A stretch of DNA of 64,000 bases from positions 1,450,001-1,514,000 of the forward strand of contig NZ_CP126170.1 in the NCBI RefSeq assembly GCF_033170385.1. Direction: 5' to 3'. Positions 17,771 to 27,012 of the stretch are shown here, piece after piece. Source of the stretch: Xanthomonas rydalmerensis. GTDB taxonomy: Bacteria; Pseudomonadota; Gammaproteobacteria; Xanthomonadales; Xanthomonadaceae. Each line of letters opens with the position of its first letter. The stretch's first letter is position 1. Both the position numbers and the translations under genes were made by a program. Below the pieces are notes generated by a model that was given only the letters and a program-made list of their open reading frames with translations, was not told the origin of the DNA and searched no databases.

Positions 17771-19300
17771 GTGAGCATGCCGCCAGATCAGGTCAGGGAC
17801 GAACCCGAGCGCAGGCAGCGGCCAGTGCCGCCGTGGCGCGATCGGCGTGTCTGGCGCTGGGCGCTGGCGGTGCTGCTGGTGCTGGGCATGGCCGTGGTGG
17901 TGTTCCGCCGCCCGCTGGCCGACCTGATCTGGCCGGAGACGCGCATCCAGCAATTGCTCGACCAGGGCCACGCGGCACTGCGCGCGGGCCGGCTCAGCGC
18001 CGCCGACGGCAGCGGCGCGCGCGAGCGTTTCGAGGCCGCGCTGGCGCTGGACAGCGACCGCATGCAGGCGCGCGTCGGGCTGGCCGCGACCGGGCGCGCG
18101 GCGCTCGGGCAGGCGCGCGCGGCGCTGGCCGCCGGCCGCTACCCGCAGGCGCACGCGGCGCTGGCCCTGGCGCGCGCGCTGCAGGTGCCGCGCGCCGATG
18201 CCGATCGCATCGAGGCGGCGTTGCGCACGCGCGAGGCCGCGCACGCCGGCATCGATCAACTGCTGCAGCGGGCGGCGCAGGCGCGCCGCGACGGGCATCT
18301 GGACGATGGCCCGGACGCGGCGCTGCCGCTGTACCAGCGGGTGCTCGAGTTCGCCCCGGAGCGCACCGCGGCGCTGGAAGGCCGCGAGGATGCGCTGTCG
18401 GAACTGCTGCAGCACGCGCGTACTGCGCTGGTGCGCGGCGACCTGGCAGGCGCCGCGGCGCTGGTGGAGCGCGCGCGCGGCTACGACGCCGGCCATGTCG
18501 ACCTGCCCGAGACCCAGGCGGAGCTGAATCGGGCGCTGGAGCGCCTGCAGCGCGAGGCCGAACAGGCCCTGCGCCGGCAGCGCCTGGACACGGCGGCGCG
18601 CGCCTTCGCGCAGTGGCGCGCGGCGGTGCCGGATGCGGCCGGCGCCAACGACGGCCTGGAGCGGGTGGCCGCGGCCTATGCCCTGCAGGCGAGCCGTGCC
18701 GCCGCCGATTTCCGTTTCGGCGAGGCCGAGCGCGCGCTGCGCAAGGGCCAGGCGCTGGCACCCGACAGTCGCGCTCTGGCCGATGCCAGGCAGGCGCTGC
18801 AGCGCGCCCGTCAGAGCCAGGCGACGCCGCAATCGCGGATATCGCCGGCCGAGCGCGAGCGGCGCCTGCAGCGCCTGCTGGCCGATCTGCAGGCCGCCGA
18901 GGCGCGAAGCGACTGGTTGACCCCGCCTGGCGCCAGCGCCTACGACAGCTTGCTGGCGGCGCAGATCCTGGCGCCGCGCGATGCGCGGGTGCGCGCGGCC
19001 GAGCAGCGCGTGCTGGCGGCGCTGCGGCGCTGTTTCGACGATGCCATGCGCGGCAACCGGGTGCTGGCGGCCAGCGCCTGCTACGACGCCTGGCGCGCAT
19101 TGGCGCCGGGCGGCAACGGCCTGGCCAGCGCCCGCCGGCGCCTGGCGCAGCGCTGGCTGGCGGTCGGCGACGAGCGCCTGAGCGGCGGCGATGCCGCCTT
19201 CGCGCGGCAGGCGCTGCAGCGCGCCCGCGCGATCGATCCGGCCACCCCGGAACTCGCCGCGTTCGAGCGTCGCCTGCGCAGCCTCAGTCCGGGGCGCTAG
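17771..19300 (+). CDS. Membrane-anchored TPR-like repeat protein of unknown function
   Basis: The product has 509 residues, with a short cytoplasmic basic segment, one transmembrane helix (about residues 28-46, WALAVLLVLGMAVVVF), and then a long Ala/Arg/Leu-rich all-helical region with TPR-like repeats (e.g. ALRAGRLSAADG, ARAALAAGRYPQAHAALALARAL, RAAADFRFGEAERALRKGQAL, SGGDAAFARQALQRARAID). This resembles scaffold proteins for envelope assembly, but no specific role can be given. The GTG at 17771 or the ATG at 17777 is the start. It follows relA by 108 bases with no strong link. Confidence 0.8.
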   Translation: MSMPPDQVRDEPERRQRPVPPWRDRRVWRWALAVLLVLGMAVVVFRRPLADLIWPETRIQQLLDQGHAALRAGRLSAADGSGARERFEAALALDSDRMQARVGLAATGRAALGQARAALAAGRYPQAHAALALARALQVPRADADRIEAALRTREAAHAGIDQLLQRAAQARRDGHLDDGPDAALPLYQRVLEFAPERTAALEGREDALSELLQHARTALVRGDLAGAAALVERARGYDAGHVDLPETQAELNRALERLQREAEQALRRQRLDTAARAFAQWRAAVPDAAGANDGLERVAAAYALQASRAAADFRFGEAERALRKGQALAPDSRALADARQALQRARQSQATPQSRISPAERERRLQRLLADLQAAEARSDWLTPPGASAYDSLLAAQILAPRDARVRAAEQRVLAALRRCFDDAMRGNRVLAASACYDAWRALAPGGNGLASARRRLAQRWLAVGDERLSGGDAAFARQALQRARAIDPATPELAAFERRLRSLSPGR

Positions 19301-19597
19301 CGTGTGCGATGCAGGTGAGGTCTTGCGTTGGCCGAGGCGGTGAGGCGTCGGGGCTGAAGCCCCTCCCGCAGGGAGCGCTCGGATGTTCCTGCGAGCGTCG
19401 CGTGTGTGGAGACGCCGCCTGCCTCGTTGCCTGTATCGTCGTTCGTATCGTCCGTAGGAGCGGCTTCAGCCGCGACGAAGCGTTACCGGAACACCTGTTC
19501 TGTGCGGCGCGCGCGTGCAGCTGCGCAGCACGGCCCGAGCAGCGGCGATGCGAGGGACTTCAGTCCCGACCCGATAGACCGCAACGCCCGTCGGGGC
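19301..19597. repeat. Gap with three palindromic repeats
   Basis: No gene was found here. Repeats are a GTCGGGGCTGAAGCCCCTCC-type copy (19345-19370), a GTAGGAGCGGCTTCAGCC copy (19454-19476) and a partial GGGACTTCAGTCCCGAC copy (19553-19570). They are the same families as at 0.7, 0.8, 5.95 and 6.1 kb. Confidence 0.7.
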
Positions 19598-21709
19598 TCA
19601 GTCCAGGAACGCCTCGCGCACGGTGGCGCGGGCGGCGTCCAGCGAGAAGTGGGTCTCGATGTTGCGCAGGCCGTTGTCGGCCAGCCGCTGCCACAGCACC
19701 GGATCGGCGTAGAGCCGCGCGATGGCGTCCGCGAACGCCGCGGCGTCGTCGGCGATGAGCACGTCCTCACCGTCGCGCAGGTGCATGCCTTCCACCGCGC
19801 ACGCGGTGGCCACCACCGGCTGGCCGTGGGCCATGCTCAGGTTGACCTTGCCCTTGACCCCCGCGCCGAAACGCAGCGGCGCCACGGCGATGCGCATGCC
19901 ATCCATGTAGGCGGCGATGTCGGGCACGTGGCCGAGCAGTTCGACACCGGCGGTGGCCTCGCCGAGGCGGCGGATGTCCTCCGGCATGTCCGCGCCGATG
20001 CAGTGGAAGCGCACCTCCGGCAGGCGCATGCGCACCGCCGGGAACACCTCCTGCAGGAACCAGCGCACTGCGTCCACGTTGGGCGCATGGCGGAAGCCGC
20101 CGACGAACACCAGGTCGCGACGCTGCGCCCACGGCAGGCCGGGGCCGGCGACCTCGTGCAGGTTGGAGATCAGCGCCGTGCGCACCTGCGGCGCCTCGCG
20201 CTGCAGCTGTTCGCGTTCGACCGCGCTGACCAGCACGGTCACATCGACCTGCGCCATCACCTCCAGCTCGCGCATGCGGGTGCGCTCGGCCTCGCGCAAC
20301 AGGCGCGCATCGCCGGCGAGTTCGGCGCCGCGGCGCTCGCGCAGGTAGTGCAGGTCCACGGTGTCGAACAGCCGCCGCGCCTGCGGGGCGAACCGGCGCA
20401 GCAGCGGCAGGCAGGCGTGGGCGACGTGGTGGCGCACCAGCAGCACGCTGTGGAACCGCGTGCCGTGCTGCTGCAGGAACCAGGTGAGGTTCTTCAAATA
20501 GGGCGCGTACCACACCTCCACGCCGAGCCGCTGCAGCGCCTCGCTGTGGCGGCTGGCATAGCTGCGCTCGCTGGGCACGAACACCACGTGCGCGCCTTCC
20601 TGCAGCAGCAGGCGGATCAGGTTGAGCTGGCGCAGCGAAGCGGAGTCGCGGTCCGGCTGCGGCAGCGCTTCGTCCAGGATCAGCACCTGGCGCTGCTGCC
20701 GGTGCAACAGGGCCGGCGTCGGCACCTCGCCGGGCGCGAGGTGTTGCGGCAGCACCTCGGCCCACTTGGCGGCGAAGATCGCGCGGTTGCGCACCTGGTA
20801 GGCCTTGACCCCGCTGCTGGTGTCGGTGCCGTTGCTGGTGCCTTCGTCGTGCACCACGCGGCTGGCCGGCTGCACCAGTGTGCGCAAGCCGGCGGCGCGC
20901 ACCGCGAAGGCGAGGTCGGTGTCTTCGTAGTAGGCCGGCATGTAGCGGGTGTCGAAGCCGCCCAGTGCCAGGAAGCGCGCGCGTTCGATCGCCAGTGCCG
21001 CGCCGCTGCCGTAGTCGACGTCGCGCAGGTAGGCGTAGCGCGGATCGTCGGGCGATTCGAAGCGGCCGTAGCTCCACGCGCTGCCGTCGGCGAAGACCGT
21101 GCCGCCGGCGTCCTGCAGGCGGCCGTCGGGATACAGCAGTTGCGCGCTGACCAGGCCGGCCTCCGGCACCTGCGCGAAGGTGTCCAGCAGCGCGTCCAGC
21201 CAGCCCGGCTGCGGCACCGTGTCGTTGTTGAGGAACACCAGGTAGCGGCCCTGCGCGCGCGCGGCGCCGTCGTTGCAGGTGGCGATGAAGCCGCCGTTGC
21301 GCTCGCGCACGTGGTAGTGCAGGCCGACCACCTGCGGCAAAAACTGCGCGGTGGCGTCGCTGCTGCCGTCGTCGATCACCAGGATCTCGCAGGGCGCGGC
21401 CGGCGGGTGCGCGGCCAGCGCGCGCAGGCAGGTGAGAGTATGGTCGACGTGGTTGTAGACCGGGATCACGATGCTGACCAGCGGCGCCGGACTGTTCGGC
21501 ACCGCGAACGGCGCGAACGGTGCAGGCGCCACCGTGAACAGCGCGCGCTGCGGCGGCGGCAGCGGTTGCGCATGCACGCGCAGGCGTTGCCAGGTGCTGC
21601 GCCAGCCGCGCGTGCGCAGGCTGGTCAGGCCGCGCCGGACCAGGCCGGCCAGGCGGTTCAGGGCGTAGCGCGCATTCGCCCACGACATCGACATCCGGTA
21701 CCACTCCAA
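19598..21709 (-). CDS. Two-domain glycosyltransferase (GT2 + GT4-like)
   Basis: The 703-residue product probably builds a surface polysaccharide. The N-terminal GT2/GT-A domain (residues ~75-330) shows VSIVIPVYNHVDHTLTC, ILVIDDGSSDAT, RNGGFIATCNDGA and FLNNDTVPQPGW (the NND/DxD metal site), then a late EDTDLAFAVRAAG motif. After residue ~370 a GT-B domain follows, with DLVFVGGFRHAPNVDAVRWF, VELLGHVPDIAAYM and VAPLRFGAGVKGKVNLSMAHG, the nucleotide-sugar side of GT4 enzymes. No transmembrane helix is seen. Starts at 21709 (ATG) or at an internal Met at 21694 are possible. Sugar and acceptor are unknown. No polysaccharide genes flank it. Confidence 0.85.
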   Translation of the reverse strand: MEWYRMSMSWANARYALNRLAGLVRRGLTSLRTRGWRSTWQRLRVHAQPLPPPQRALFTVAPAPFAPFAVPNSPAPLVSIVIPVYNHVDHTLTCLRALAAHPPAAPCEILVIDDGSSDATAQFLPQVVGLHYHVRERNGGFIATCNDGAARAQGRYLVFLNNDTVPQPGWLDALLDTFAQVPEAGLVSAQLLYPDGRLQDAGGTVFADGSAWSYGRFESPDDPRYAYLRDVDYGSGAALAIERARFLALGGFDTRYMPAYYEDTDLAFAVRAAGLRTLVQPASRVVHDEGTSNGTDTSSGVKAYQVRNRAIFAAKWAEVLPQHLAPGEVPTPALLHRQQRQVLILDEALPQPDRDSASLRQLNLIRLLLQEGAHVVFVPSERSYASRHSEALQRLGVEVWYAPYLKNLTWFLQQHGTRFHSVLLVRHHVAHACLPLLRRFAPQARRLFDTVDLHYLRERRGAELAGDARLLREAERTRMRELEVMAQVDVTVLVSAVEREQLQREAPQVRTALISNLHEVAGPGLPWAQRRDLVFVGGFRHAPNVDAVRWFLQEVFPAVRMRLPEVRFHCIGADMPEDIRRLGEATAGVELLGHVPDIAAYMDGMRIAVAPLRFGAGVKGKVNLSMAHGQPVVATACAVEGMHLRDGEDVLIADDAAAFADAIARLYADPVLWQRLADNGLRNIETHFSLDAARATVREAFLD

Positions 21710-21787
21710 CTTAAACGAAGAGGCCCCCGCGCCGCGCTGCCCGCTGGGCTGCGCTAGACTCGGCGGAATTTACATTCTCGCATTCCC

Positions 21788-24220
21788 GTGCCCCGACGCT
21801 ACGACGATCACGACACCGACGATCAGGACGACGCCCTGGACAGCCCCGCCGCAGTATGGCGCCGGCGTCTGCTCACCTGGGGCCTGGCCGCCGCCGCACT
21901 CGGCCTGGGCTTCCTGATTCCGTATACGGTCTATCTGAACAAACAGGTCACCCAGCGTTTCGGCGAACTGCGCTGGCAGATTCCCACCCGCGTGTACGCG
22001 CGGCCGCTGGTGCTGGCGCCGGACACGGCGATGGACCCGCAAACGCTGAAGACCGAACTGGATGCGGCCAGCTATCGCGCCGACGCCGGCGCCGAGCGTC
22101 CCGGCAGCTACCAGCAGGACGGCAGCCGCTTCGTCATCGCCAGTCGCGGCTACGTCGACGTCGACGGCCGGGTCGCGCCGCGCCGCATCGAGGTCGGCCT
22201 GGGCGGCGGTCGCGTGGTGGCGCTGCGCGATGCGCAGACGCGCAAGTCGCTCAAGGCCGCGCGCCTGGATCCGGCGCGCATCGCCACGCTGTACGGACAG
22301 AAGCAGGAAGAGCGGCGCCTGGTGCGCGTGGACGAGGTGCCGGAACTGCTGGTCACCGGCCTGCAGGCGGTGGAAGACCGCGACTTCAACTCGCACCACG
22401 GCATCGACCTCAGCGGCATGGTCCGCGCGGCCTGGGTGATGGTGCGTTCCGGCGGCAAGAGCCGGCAGGGCGCCAGCACCCTGACCCAGCAGCTGGCGCG
22501 CAGCGGCCTACTCGGCATCGGCAAGGAACAGACCGTCACCCGCAAGTTCAACGAGATCCTGTACGCGCTGATCATGGAGGCGCGCTACGACAAGCGCACC
22601 ATCCTGGAGGCGTACCTCAACCAGGTGTACCTGGGCCAGCGCGGCAGCCAGGCGGTGCATGGCGTGGCCTCGGGCGCGGAGTTCTGGTTCGGCCGCGAAC
22701 TCGACGCGCTGGCGCCGGAACAGGTGGCGCTGCTGATCGGCCTGGTCAAGGGGCCGTCCTACTACGACCCGCGGCGCTATCCCGAGCGCGCGCTGGATCG
22801 GCGCAACTTCGTGCTGGGCAAGCTGCGCGAGAGCGAGCTGATCGACGAGCCGACCTATCGCAAGGCGCTGGCCGCGCCGCTAGGCGTGCCGGCCAATCCC
22901 GGCCTGGTCGCCGCCAACCGCTTCCCGGCCTATGTCGACCTGGTGCGGCGCCAGCTGGCGCGCGATTACCCGGAAAGCGCGCTGCAGGGCGCCGGCCTGA
23001 GCGTGCTCACCGGCATGTCGCCGTCGGCGCAGGCCTATGCCGAGGGCGCGGTGACCCGCACCATCACGTCGTTGGAAACCAACAAGAAGCGCCCGCCGCT
23101 GCAGGCCGGGCTGGTGCTCACCGACACCCACAACGGCGAGGTGCTGGCGGTGGTCGGCAGCCGCGATGTGGCCCAGCCCGGCTTCAACCGCGCGATCGAG
23201 GCGCAGCGCCAGGTCGGTTCGCTGCTCAAGCCGTTCGTGTACCTGCTGGCGCTGGCGCAGCCGGACCGCTATTCGCTGGCCAGCTGGGTCGACGACACCC
23301 CGGTCACCGTGCAATTGGGCCGCGGCCGCAACTGGAGTCCGGGCAATTCCGATGGCCGCAGCCATGGCACGGTGCGCGTGGTCGATGCGCTGGCGCACTC
23401 CTACAACCAGGCCACGGTGCGCATCGGCATGCAGGTCGGGCCGGAGCGCGTGGCGCAGCTGGTGAAGGTGCTGGCCGGCATCGAGGCCGAGGTCAATCCC
23501 TCGCTGATTCTCGGCGCGACCGACCAGAGCCCGTACGCGATGGCGCAGCTGTACCAGTTCCTGGCCTCCGGCGGCGAGATCCAGCCGCTGCATGCGGTGC
23601 GCGGCGTGCTCGATCCGCAGGGCAAGCTGCTCAAGCGCTACGACAAGACCCCGGCGCCGGCGCAGGAGGGCGACTCCATCGCCGCCAACCTGGTCGGCAT
23701 GGCGCTGCAGCAGGTGGTCAGCAACGGCACCGCGCGGCAGTTGCTCAGCGATGGCCTGGGCAAGCTGTCGCCGGCCGGCAAGACCGGCACCAGTAACGAC
23801 GGCGTGGACAGCTGGTACGCCGGCTACACCGGCGATCACCTGGCGGTGATCTGGATCGGCAACGACCAGAACAAGCAGACCGGCCTGTACGGCGCCACCG
23901 GCGCGATGCGGGTGTGGTCGGGCATCTTCTCGCGGCTGCCGAGCGCGCCGTTGCAGGTGCAGGGCAAGGGCATCGACTGGCAGTGGATGGATCCGGTGGG
24001 GTACAACAGCACCGACCCGAGCTGCCCCGGCGCGCGCCAGTTCCCGTTCGTGGTCGGTTTCGTGCCCGCGTATGCCGCCTGCACGCCGCCGCAGGCGCTG
24101 CCGGACGAGGCCGCGCCCGCCGAGGGCGAGCGCCAAGGCGGCGGCTGGCGTAGCTGGTTCGGCCTGGACAAGAAGAAAGACCCGCCTGCCGACGCGGCCG
24201 CGCCGCCGCCGGCGCATTGA
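21788..24220 (+). CDS. mrcB: Penicillin-binding protein 1B (bifunctional transglycosylase/transpeptidase)
   Basis: This inner-membrane enzyme polymerises and cross-links peptidoglycan. The 810-residue product has a short cytoplasmic tail, one transmembrane helix (~residues 28-50) and a UB2H-like region. The GT51 domain shows AVEDRDFNSHHGID and GASTLTQQLARS. The transpeptidase domain shows SLLK (catalytic Ser, in VGSLLKPFVYLL), SYN (HSYNQATVRIG) and KTG (GKTGTSNDG). A Pro/Ala-rich tail follows. The start is the GTG at 21788; upstream sequence is noncoding. A lipoprotein gene follows by 23 bases and could be a functional partner, since PBP1b activators are outer-membrane lipoproteins. That link is inference. 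Confidence 0.95.
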   Translation: MPRRYDDHDTDDQDDALDSPAAVWRRRLLTWGLAAAALGLGFLIPYTVYLNKQVTQRFGELRWQIPTRVYARPLVLAPDTAMDPQTLKTELDAASYRADAGAERPGSYQQDGSRFVIASRGYVDVDGRVAPRRIEVGLGGGRVVALRDAQTRKSLKAARLDPARIATLYGQKQEERRLVRVDEVPELLVTGLQAVEDRDFNSHHGIDLSGMVRAAWVMVRSGGKSRQGASTLTQQLARSGLLGIGKEQTVTRKFNEILYALIMEARYDKRTILEAYLNQVYLGQRGSQAVHGVASGAEFWFGRELDALAPEQVALLIGLVKGPSYYDPRRYPERALDRRNFVLGKLRESELIDEPTYRKALAAPLGVPANPGLVAANRFPAYVDLVRRQLARDYPESALQGAGLSVLTGMSPSAQAYAEGAVTRTITSLETNKKRPPLQAGLVLTDTHNGEVLAVVGSRDVAQPGFNRAIEAQRQVGSLLKPFVYLLALAQPDRYSLASWVDDTPVTVQLGRGRNWSPGNSDGRSHGTVRVVDALAHSYNQATVRIGMQVGPERVAQLVKVLAGIEAEVNPSLILGATDQSPYAMAQLYQFLASGGEIQPLHAVRGVLDPQGKLLKRYDKTPAPAQEGDSIAANLVGMALQQVVSNGTARQLLSDGLGKLSPAGKTGTSNDGVDSWYAGYTGDHLAVIWIGNDQNKQTGLYGATGAMRVWSGIFSRLPSAPLQVQGKGIDWQWMDPVGYNSTDPSCPGARQFPFVVGFVPAYAACTPPQALPDEAAPAEGERQGGGWRSWFGLDKKKDPPADAAAPPPAH

Positions 24221-24243
24221 TTCCCGGATTCCGGATACCGCTC

Positions 24244-24765
24244 ATGACCCCACGTATTCCCGCCATCGCCGCCCTCAGCCTGCTGCTCGCCTCCTGCGTC
24301 AGCGCGCCGCCGCCGCCGCCCCCGGCCGCGCCGGTGGACACCACCACGCCGGCGCAGCGCATCGCCGCGATCGACGCCAGCGGCGGCGCCGACGACACCG
24401 AACTGAGCGTGCAGCCGCTGCGCGATCCGGAAGTCGAGGACCTGCGCGAGAGCGCCAAGCGCAAGCGCACCGCCGGCGATTTGGCCGGTGCCGCCGCAGC
24501 GTTGGACCAGGCGCTGAAGCTGGTGCCGGAGGACCCGGCGCTGCTGCAGGACCGCGCCGAAGTGGCGCTGCTGCAGAAGGACGATGCGCAGGCCGAAGCC
24601 TTCGCCAAGCGCGCCATCGACCTTGGTTCGCAGACCGGCCCGCTGTGCCGCCGCCACTGGGCGACCATCGAACAGGCGCGCCTGGCCCGCGGCCAGAAGG
24701 AAAACGCCGCCTCGGCGCATGCGCAGATCGCGGGGTGCACGGTGCCGGGGATCAAGAGGTACTGA
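24244..24765 (+). CDS. TPR-containing lipoprotein
   Basis: The 173-residue product has a lipoprotein signal peptide (lipobox LLASC, Cys at residue ~19), then a Pro/Ala linker and a TPR-like helical region (LAGAAAALDQALKLVPEDPALLQDRAEVALL, then a second repeat). The specific function is unknown. It starts 23 bases after mrcB, so it is probably in the same transcript. The gene order PBP1b-lipoprotein is suggestive of a cell-wall role. The start is the ATG at 24244. An upstream in-frame TTG would add unneeded residues before the signal peptide. Confidence 0.82.
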   Translation: MTPRIPAIAALSLLLASCVSAPPPPPPAAPVDTTTPAQRIAAIDASGGADDTELSVQPLRDPEVEDLRESAKRKRTAGDLAGAAAALDQALKLVPEDPALLQDRAEVALLQKDDAQAEAFAKRAIDLGSQTGPLCRRHWATIEQARLARGQKENAASAHAQIAGCTVPGIKRY

Positions 24766-24937
24766 GGGCGGGGATTGGGGAGTTGGGATTGGGGATTGGC
24801 AGGAGCGCATTTCCGCGCGTGCAGGCTGAAGTCCCTCGTTGGCGTGTCCTGCGGCTTGTTGGGCGAACGCACTGATCCGCGACGCACGCGCCTTCTGCTT
24901 TTACCAATCCCCAATCCCGACTCCCCAATCCCGGCAG
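24766..24937. repeat. G-rich inverted-repeat element between the lipoprotein gene and yoaA
   Basis: The left arm, about 24766-24799, reads GGGCGGGGATTGGGGAGTTGGG and similar. The right arm, 24904-24935, reads CCAATCCCCAATCCCGACTCCCC and similar. The arms can pair over about 25 bases, with 100 bases between. It is the same family as the hrpA insert. Confidence 0.72.
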
Positions 24938-24944
24938 CACCCCC

Positions 24945-26951
24945 ATGTCCTTAGCCCATGCCAGCACCGAAGCGCTCAGCGAAGGCGGTGCGCTTGCGCG
25001 CCAGCTCGATGCCTTCGTGCCGCGGCCGGCGCAGTTGCGGTTGACCGCGGCGATCGCCGAGGCGTTCGAGCAGCGCGACGTGCTGCTCGCCGAGGCCGGT
25101 ACCGGCACCGGCAAGACCTATGCGTATCTGGTGCCGGCGCTGCTGTCGGGGCTGAAGACCATCGTCTCCACCGGCACCCGCGCGCTGCAGGACCAGCTCT
25201 ATCACCGCGATCTGCCGCGGGTGCGGGCGGCGCTGGGCGTGGGCCTCAGCAGCGCGCTGCTGAAGGGGCGCGCCAATTACCTGTGCAAGTACCGCCTGGA
25301 GCAGGCCCGCGGCGAGCCGCGGTTCACTGCGCGCGAGCAGGTCGCGCAGTTCCAGCGCATCGTCGCCTGGAGCGGGCGTACCCGCTTCGGCGACATCGCC
25401 GAACTGGACGCGCTGGCCGACGATTCGCCGCTGCTGCCGCTGGTCACCTCCACCGTGGACAACTGCCTGGGCACCGAGTGTCCGTTCTGGGGCGAGTGCT
25501 TCGTGGTGCAGGCGCGGCAGCGCGCGCAGGCCGCCGACCTGGTGGTGGTCAACCACCACCTGCTGCTGGCCGACCTGGCATTGAAGCAGGAGGGCTTCGG
25601 CGAGATCCTGCCCGGCGCGCAGGCCTTCGTGATCGATGAAGCGCACCAGTTGCCGGAATTGGCGGCGAACTTCTTCGGCGAAGGCTTCGGCATGCGCCCG
25701 CTGCAGGAACTGGCGCGCGATTGCGTGGCCGAGAGCCTCCATGTCGCCGGCGCGCTGGCCAGCCTGCAGCCGCCGGTGCAGGCGATCGAGCAGACCCTGC
25801 GCGAACTGCGCGCGGCGATGGAGGGCCTGCCGGCGCGCGGCACGCAGTGGCGACTGCTGGCCAAGCCGCAGGTGCGCGACGGTTTCGATGCGCTGCTGGC
25901 CGATCTGGCGCGGCTGCAGGAGCCGCTGGCGGTGCTGCGCGAGGCCTCGCCCGGTTTCGACGCCTGCGCGGCGCGCGCGCGCGAACTGCGCACGCGGCTG
26001 GGCCGCTGGCTCGGCGAGGATGCGCCGATTCCGGATTTCGAGGCCGAGCCGGAAGCGGACGCGCCGTCCAACGACGTGCTGTGGTACGAGCTGACCCCGC
26101 GCGGCTTCCGCTGCCAGCGCACGCCGCTGGATGTGTCCGGGCCGCTGCGCGCGCATCGCGAGGCCTCGCGCGCGGCCTGGGTGTTCACCTCGGCGACGCT
26201 GGCGGTGAAGGGCGAGTTCGAGCACATCGCCACGCGCCTGGGCCTGAGCGACCCGATGACCTTGCTGCAGCCCAGCCCGTTCGACTGGGCGCGGCAGGCA
26301 TTGTGCTACCTGCCGGCGCTGCCCGATCCCGCCGCGCGCGGCTTCGGCACGGCGCTGATCGCCGCGCTGCAGCCGGTGCTGGAGGCCTCGCAGGGCCGTG
26401 CCTTCCTGCTGTTCGCCTCGCACCGCGCGCTGCGCGAGGCGGCCGAGGCACTGCGCGACGGCCCCTGGCCGCTGTTCGTGCAGGGCGAGGCGCCGCGCGC
26501 GACCTTGCTGCAACGCTTCCGCGCCTCCGGCAACGGCGTGCTGCTCGGCTCGGCCAGCTTCCGCGAGGGCGTGGACGTGGTCGGCGATGCGTTGAGCGTG
26601 GTGGTGATCGACAAGCTGCCGTTCGCCGCCCCCGACGATCCGGTGTTCGAGGCGCGCCTGGACGCGATCCGCCGCGACGGCGGCAACCCGTTCCGCGACG
26701 AACAGTTGCCGCAGGCGGTGATCGCGCTCAAGCAGGGCGTGGGCCGGCTGATCCGCAGCGAGCGCGATCGCGGCGTGCTGGTGCTGTGCGACCCGCGCCT
26801 GCTGAGCAAGTCCTACGGCCGCACCTTCCTGGAGTCGCTACCGCCGTTCGCCCGCACCCGCGACGTGGAGGACGTCCGCCAGTTCTTCGCCGCCGAATCC
26901 CCGACGCTGGGCGATAATCCCGACACGGGCACGTCGCCGCCATCCGACTAG
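24945..26951 (+). CDS. yoaA: DinG/YoaA-family ATP-dependent DNA helicase (Fe-S, XPD-like)
   Basis: This is a 5'-3' DNA helicase of the XPD superfamily, involved in repair and replication restart. The 668-residue product has Walker A (AEAGTGTGKTYAYLVPAL), four cysteines for a 4Fe-4S cluster (YLCKY, DNC, TEC, GEC near residues 110-185), the DEAH motif (VIDEAHQLPEL), and late motifs V/VI (GSASFREGVDVVGD, LKQGVGRLIRSERD). The pattern resembles YoaA more than DinG in the Walker A region. Start ATG at 24945, immediately after the repeat element. tsaB follows by 61 bases with another C-rich repeat arm between. Confidence 0.92.
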   Translation: MSLAHASTEALSEGGALARQLDAFVPRPAQLRLTAAIAEAFEQRDVLLAEAGTGTGKTYAYLVPALLSGLKTIVSTGTRALQDQLYHRDLPRVRAALGVGLSSALLKGRANYLCKYRLEQARGEPRFTAREQVAQFQRIVAWSGRTRFGDIAELDALADDSPLLPLVTSTVDNCLGTECPFWGECFVVQARQRAQAADLVVVNHHLLLADLALKQEGFGEILPGAQAFVIDEAHQLPELAANFFGEGFGMRPLQELARDCVAESLHVAGALASLQPPVQAIEQTLRELRAAMEGLPARGTQWRLLAKPQVRDGFDALLADLARLQEPLAVLREASPGFDACAARARELRTRLGRWLGEDAPIPDFEAEPEADAPSNDVLWYELTPRGFRCQRTPLDVSGPLRAHREASRAAWVFTSATLAVKGEFEHIATRLGLSDPMTLLQPSPFDWARQALCYLPALPDPAARGFGTALIAALQPVLEASQGRAFLLFASHRALREAAEALRDGPWPLFVQGEAPRATLLQRFRASGNGVLLGSASFREGVDVVGDALSVVVIDKLPFAAPDDPVFEARLDAIRRDGGNPFRDEQLPQAVIALKQGVGRLIRSERDRGVLVLCDPRLLSKSYGRTFLESLPPFARTRDVEDVRQFFAAESPTLGDNPDTGTSPPSD

Positions 26952-27012
26952 CCGACGCGCCGCTCTTGCTTTTGCGAATCCCCAATCCCGAATCCCCAAT
27001 CCCGGCTTCTCA
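26952..27012. repeat. C-rich arm of the G-rich inverted-repeat family before tsaB
   Basis: At about 26975-27006 lie copies of GAATCCCCAATCCC, ending in CCCGGCTTCTCA directly before the tsaB start codon. Only this arm is seen. It would be part of the 5' leader of tsaB mRNA. Confidence 0.65.

Noticed and set aside
15637..19758. 1373-codon plus-strand frame across relA and the TPR gene
   Set aside because: Out-of-frame reading through two real genes. Arg/Ala/Gly-rich, no domain.
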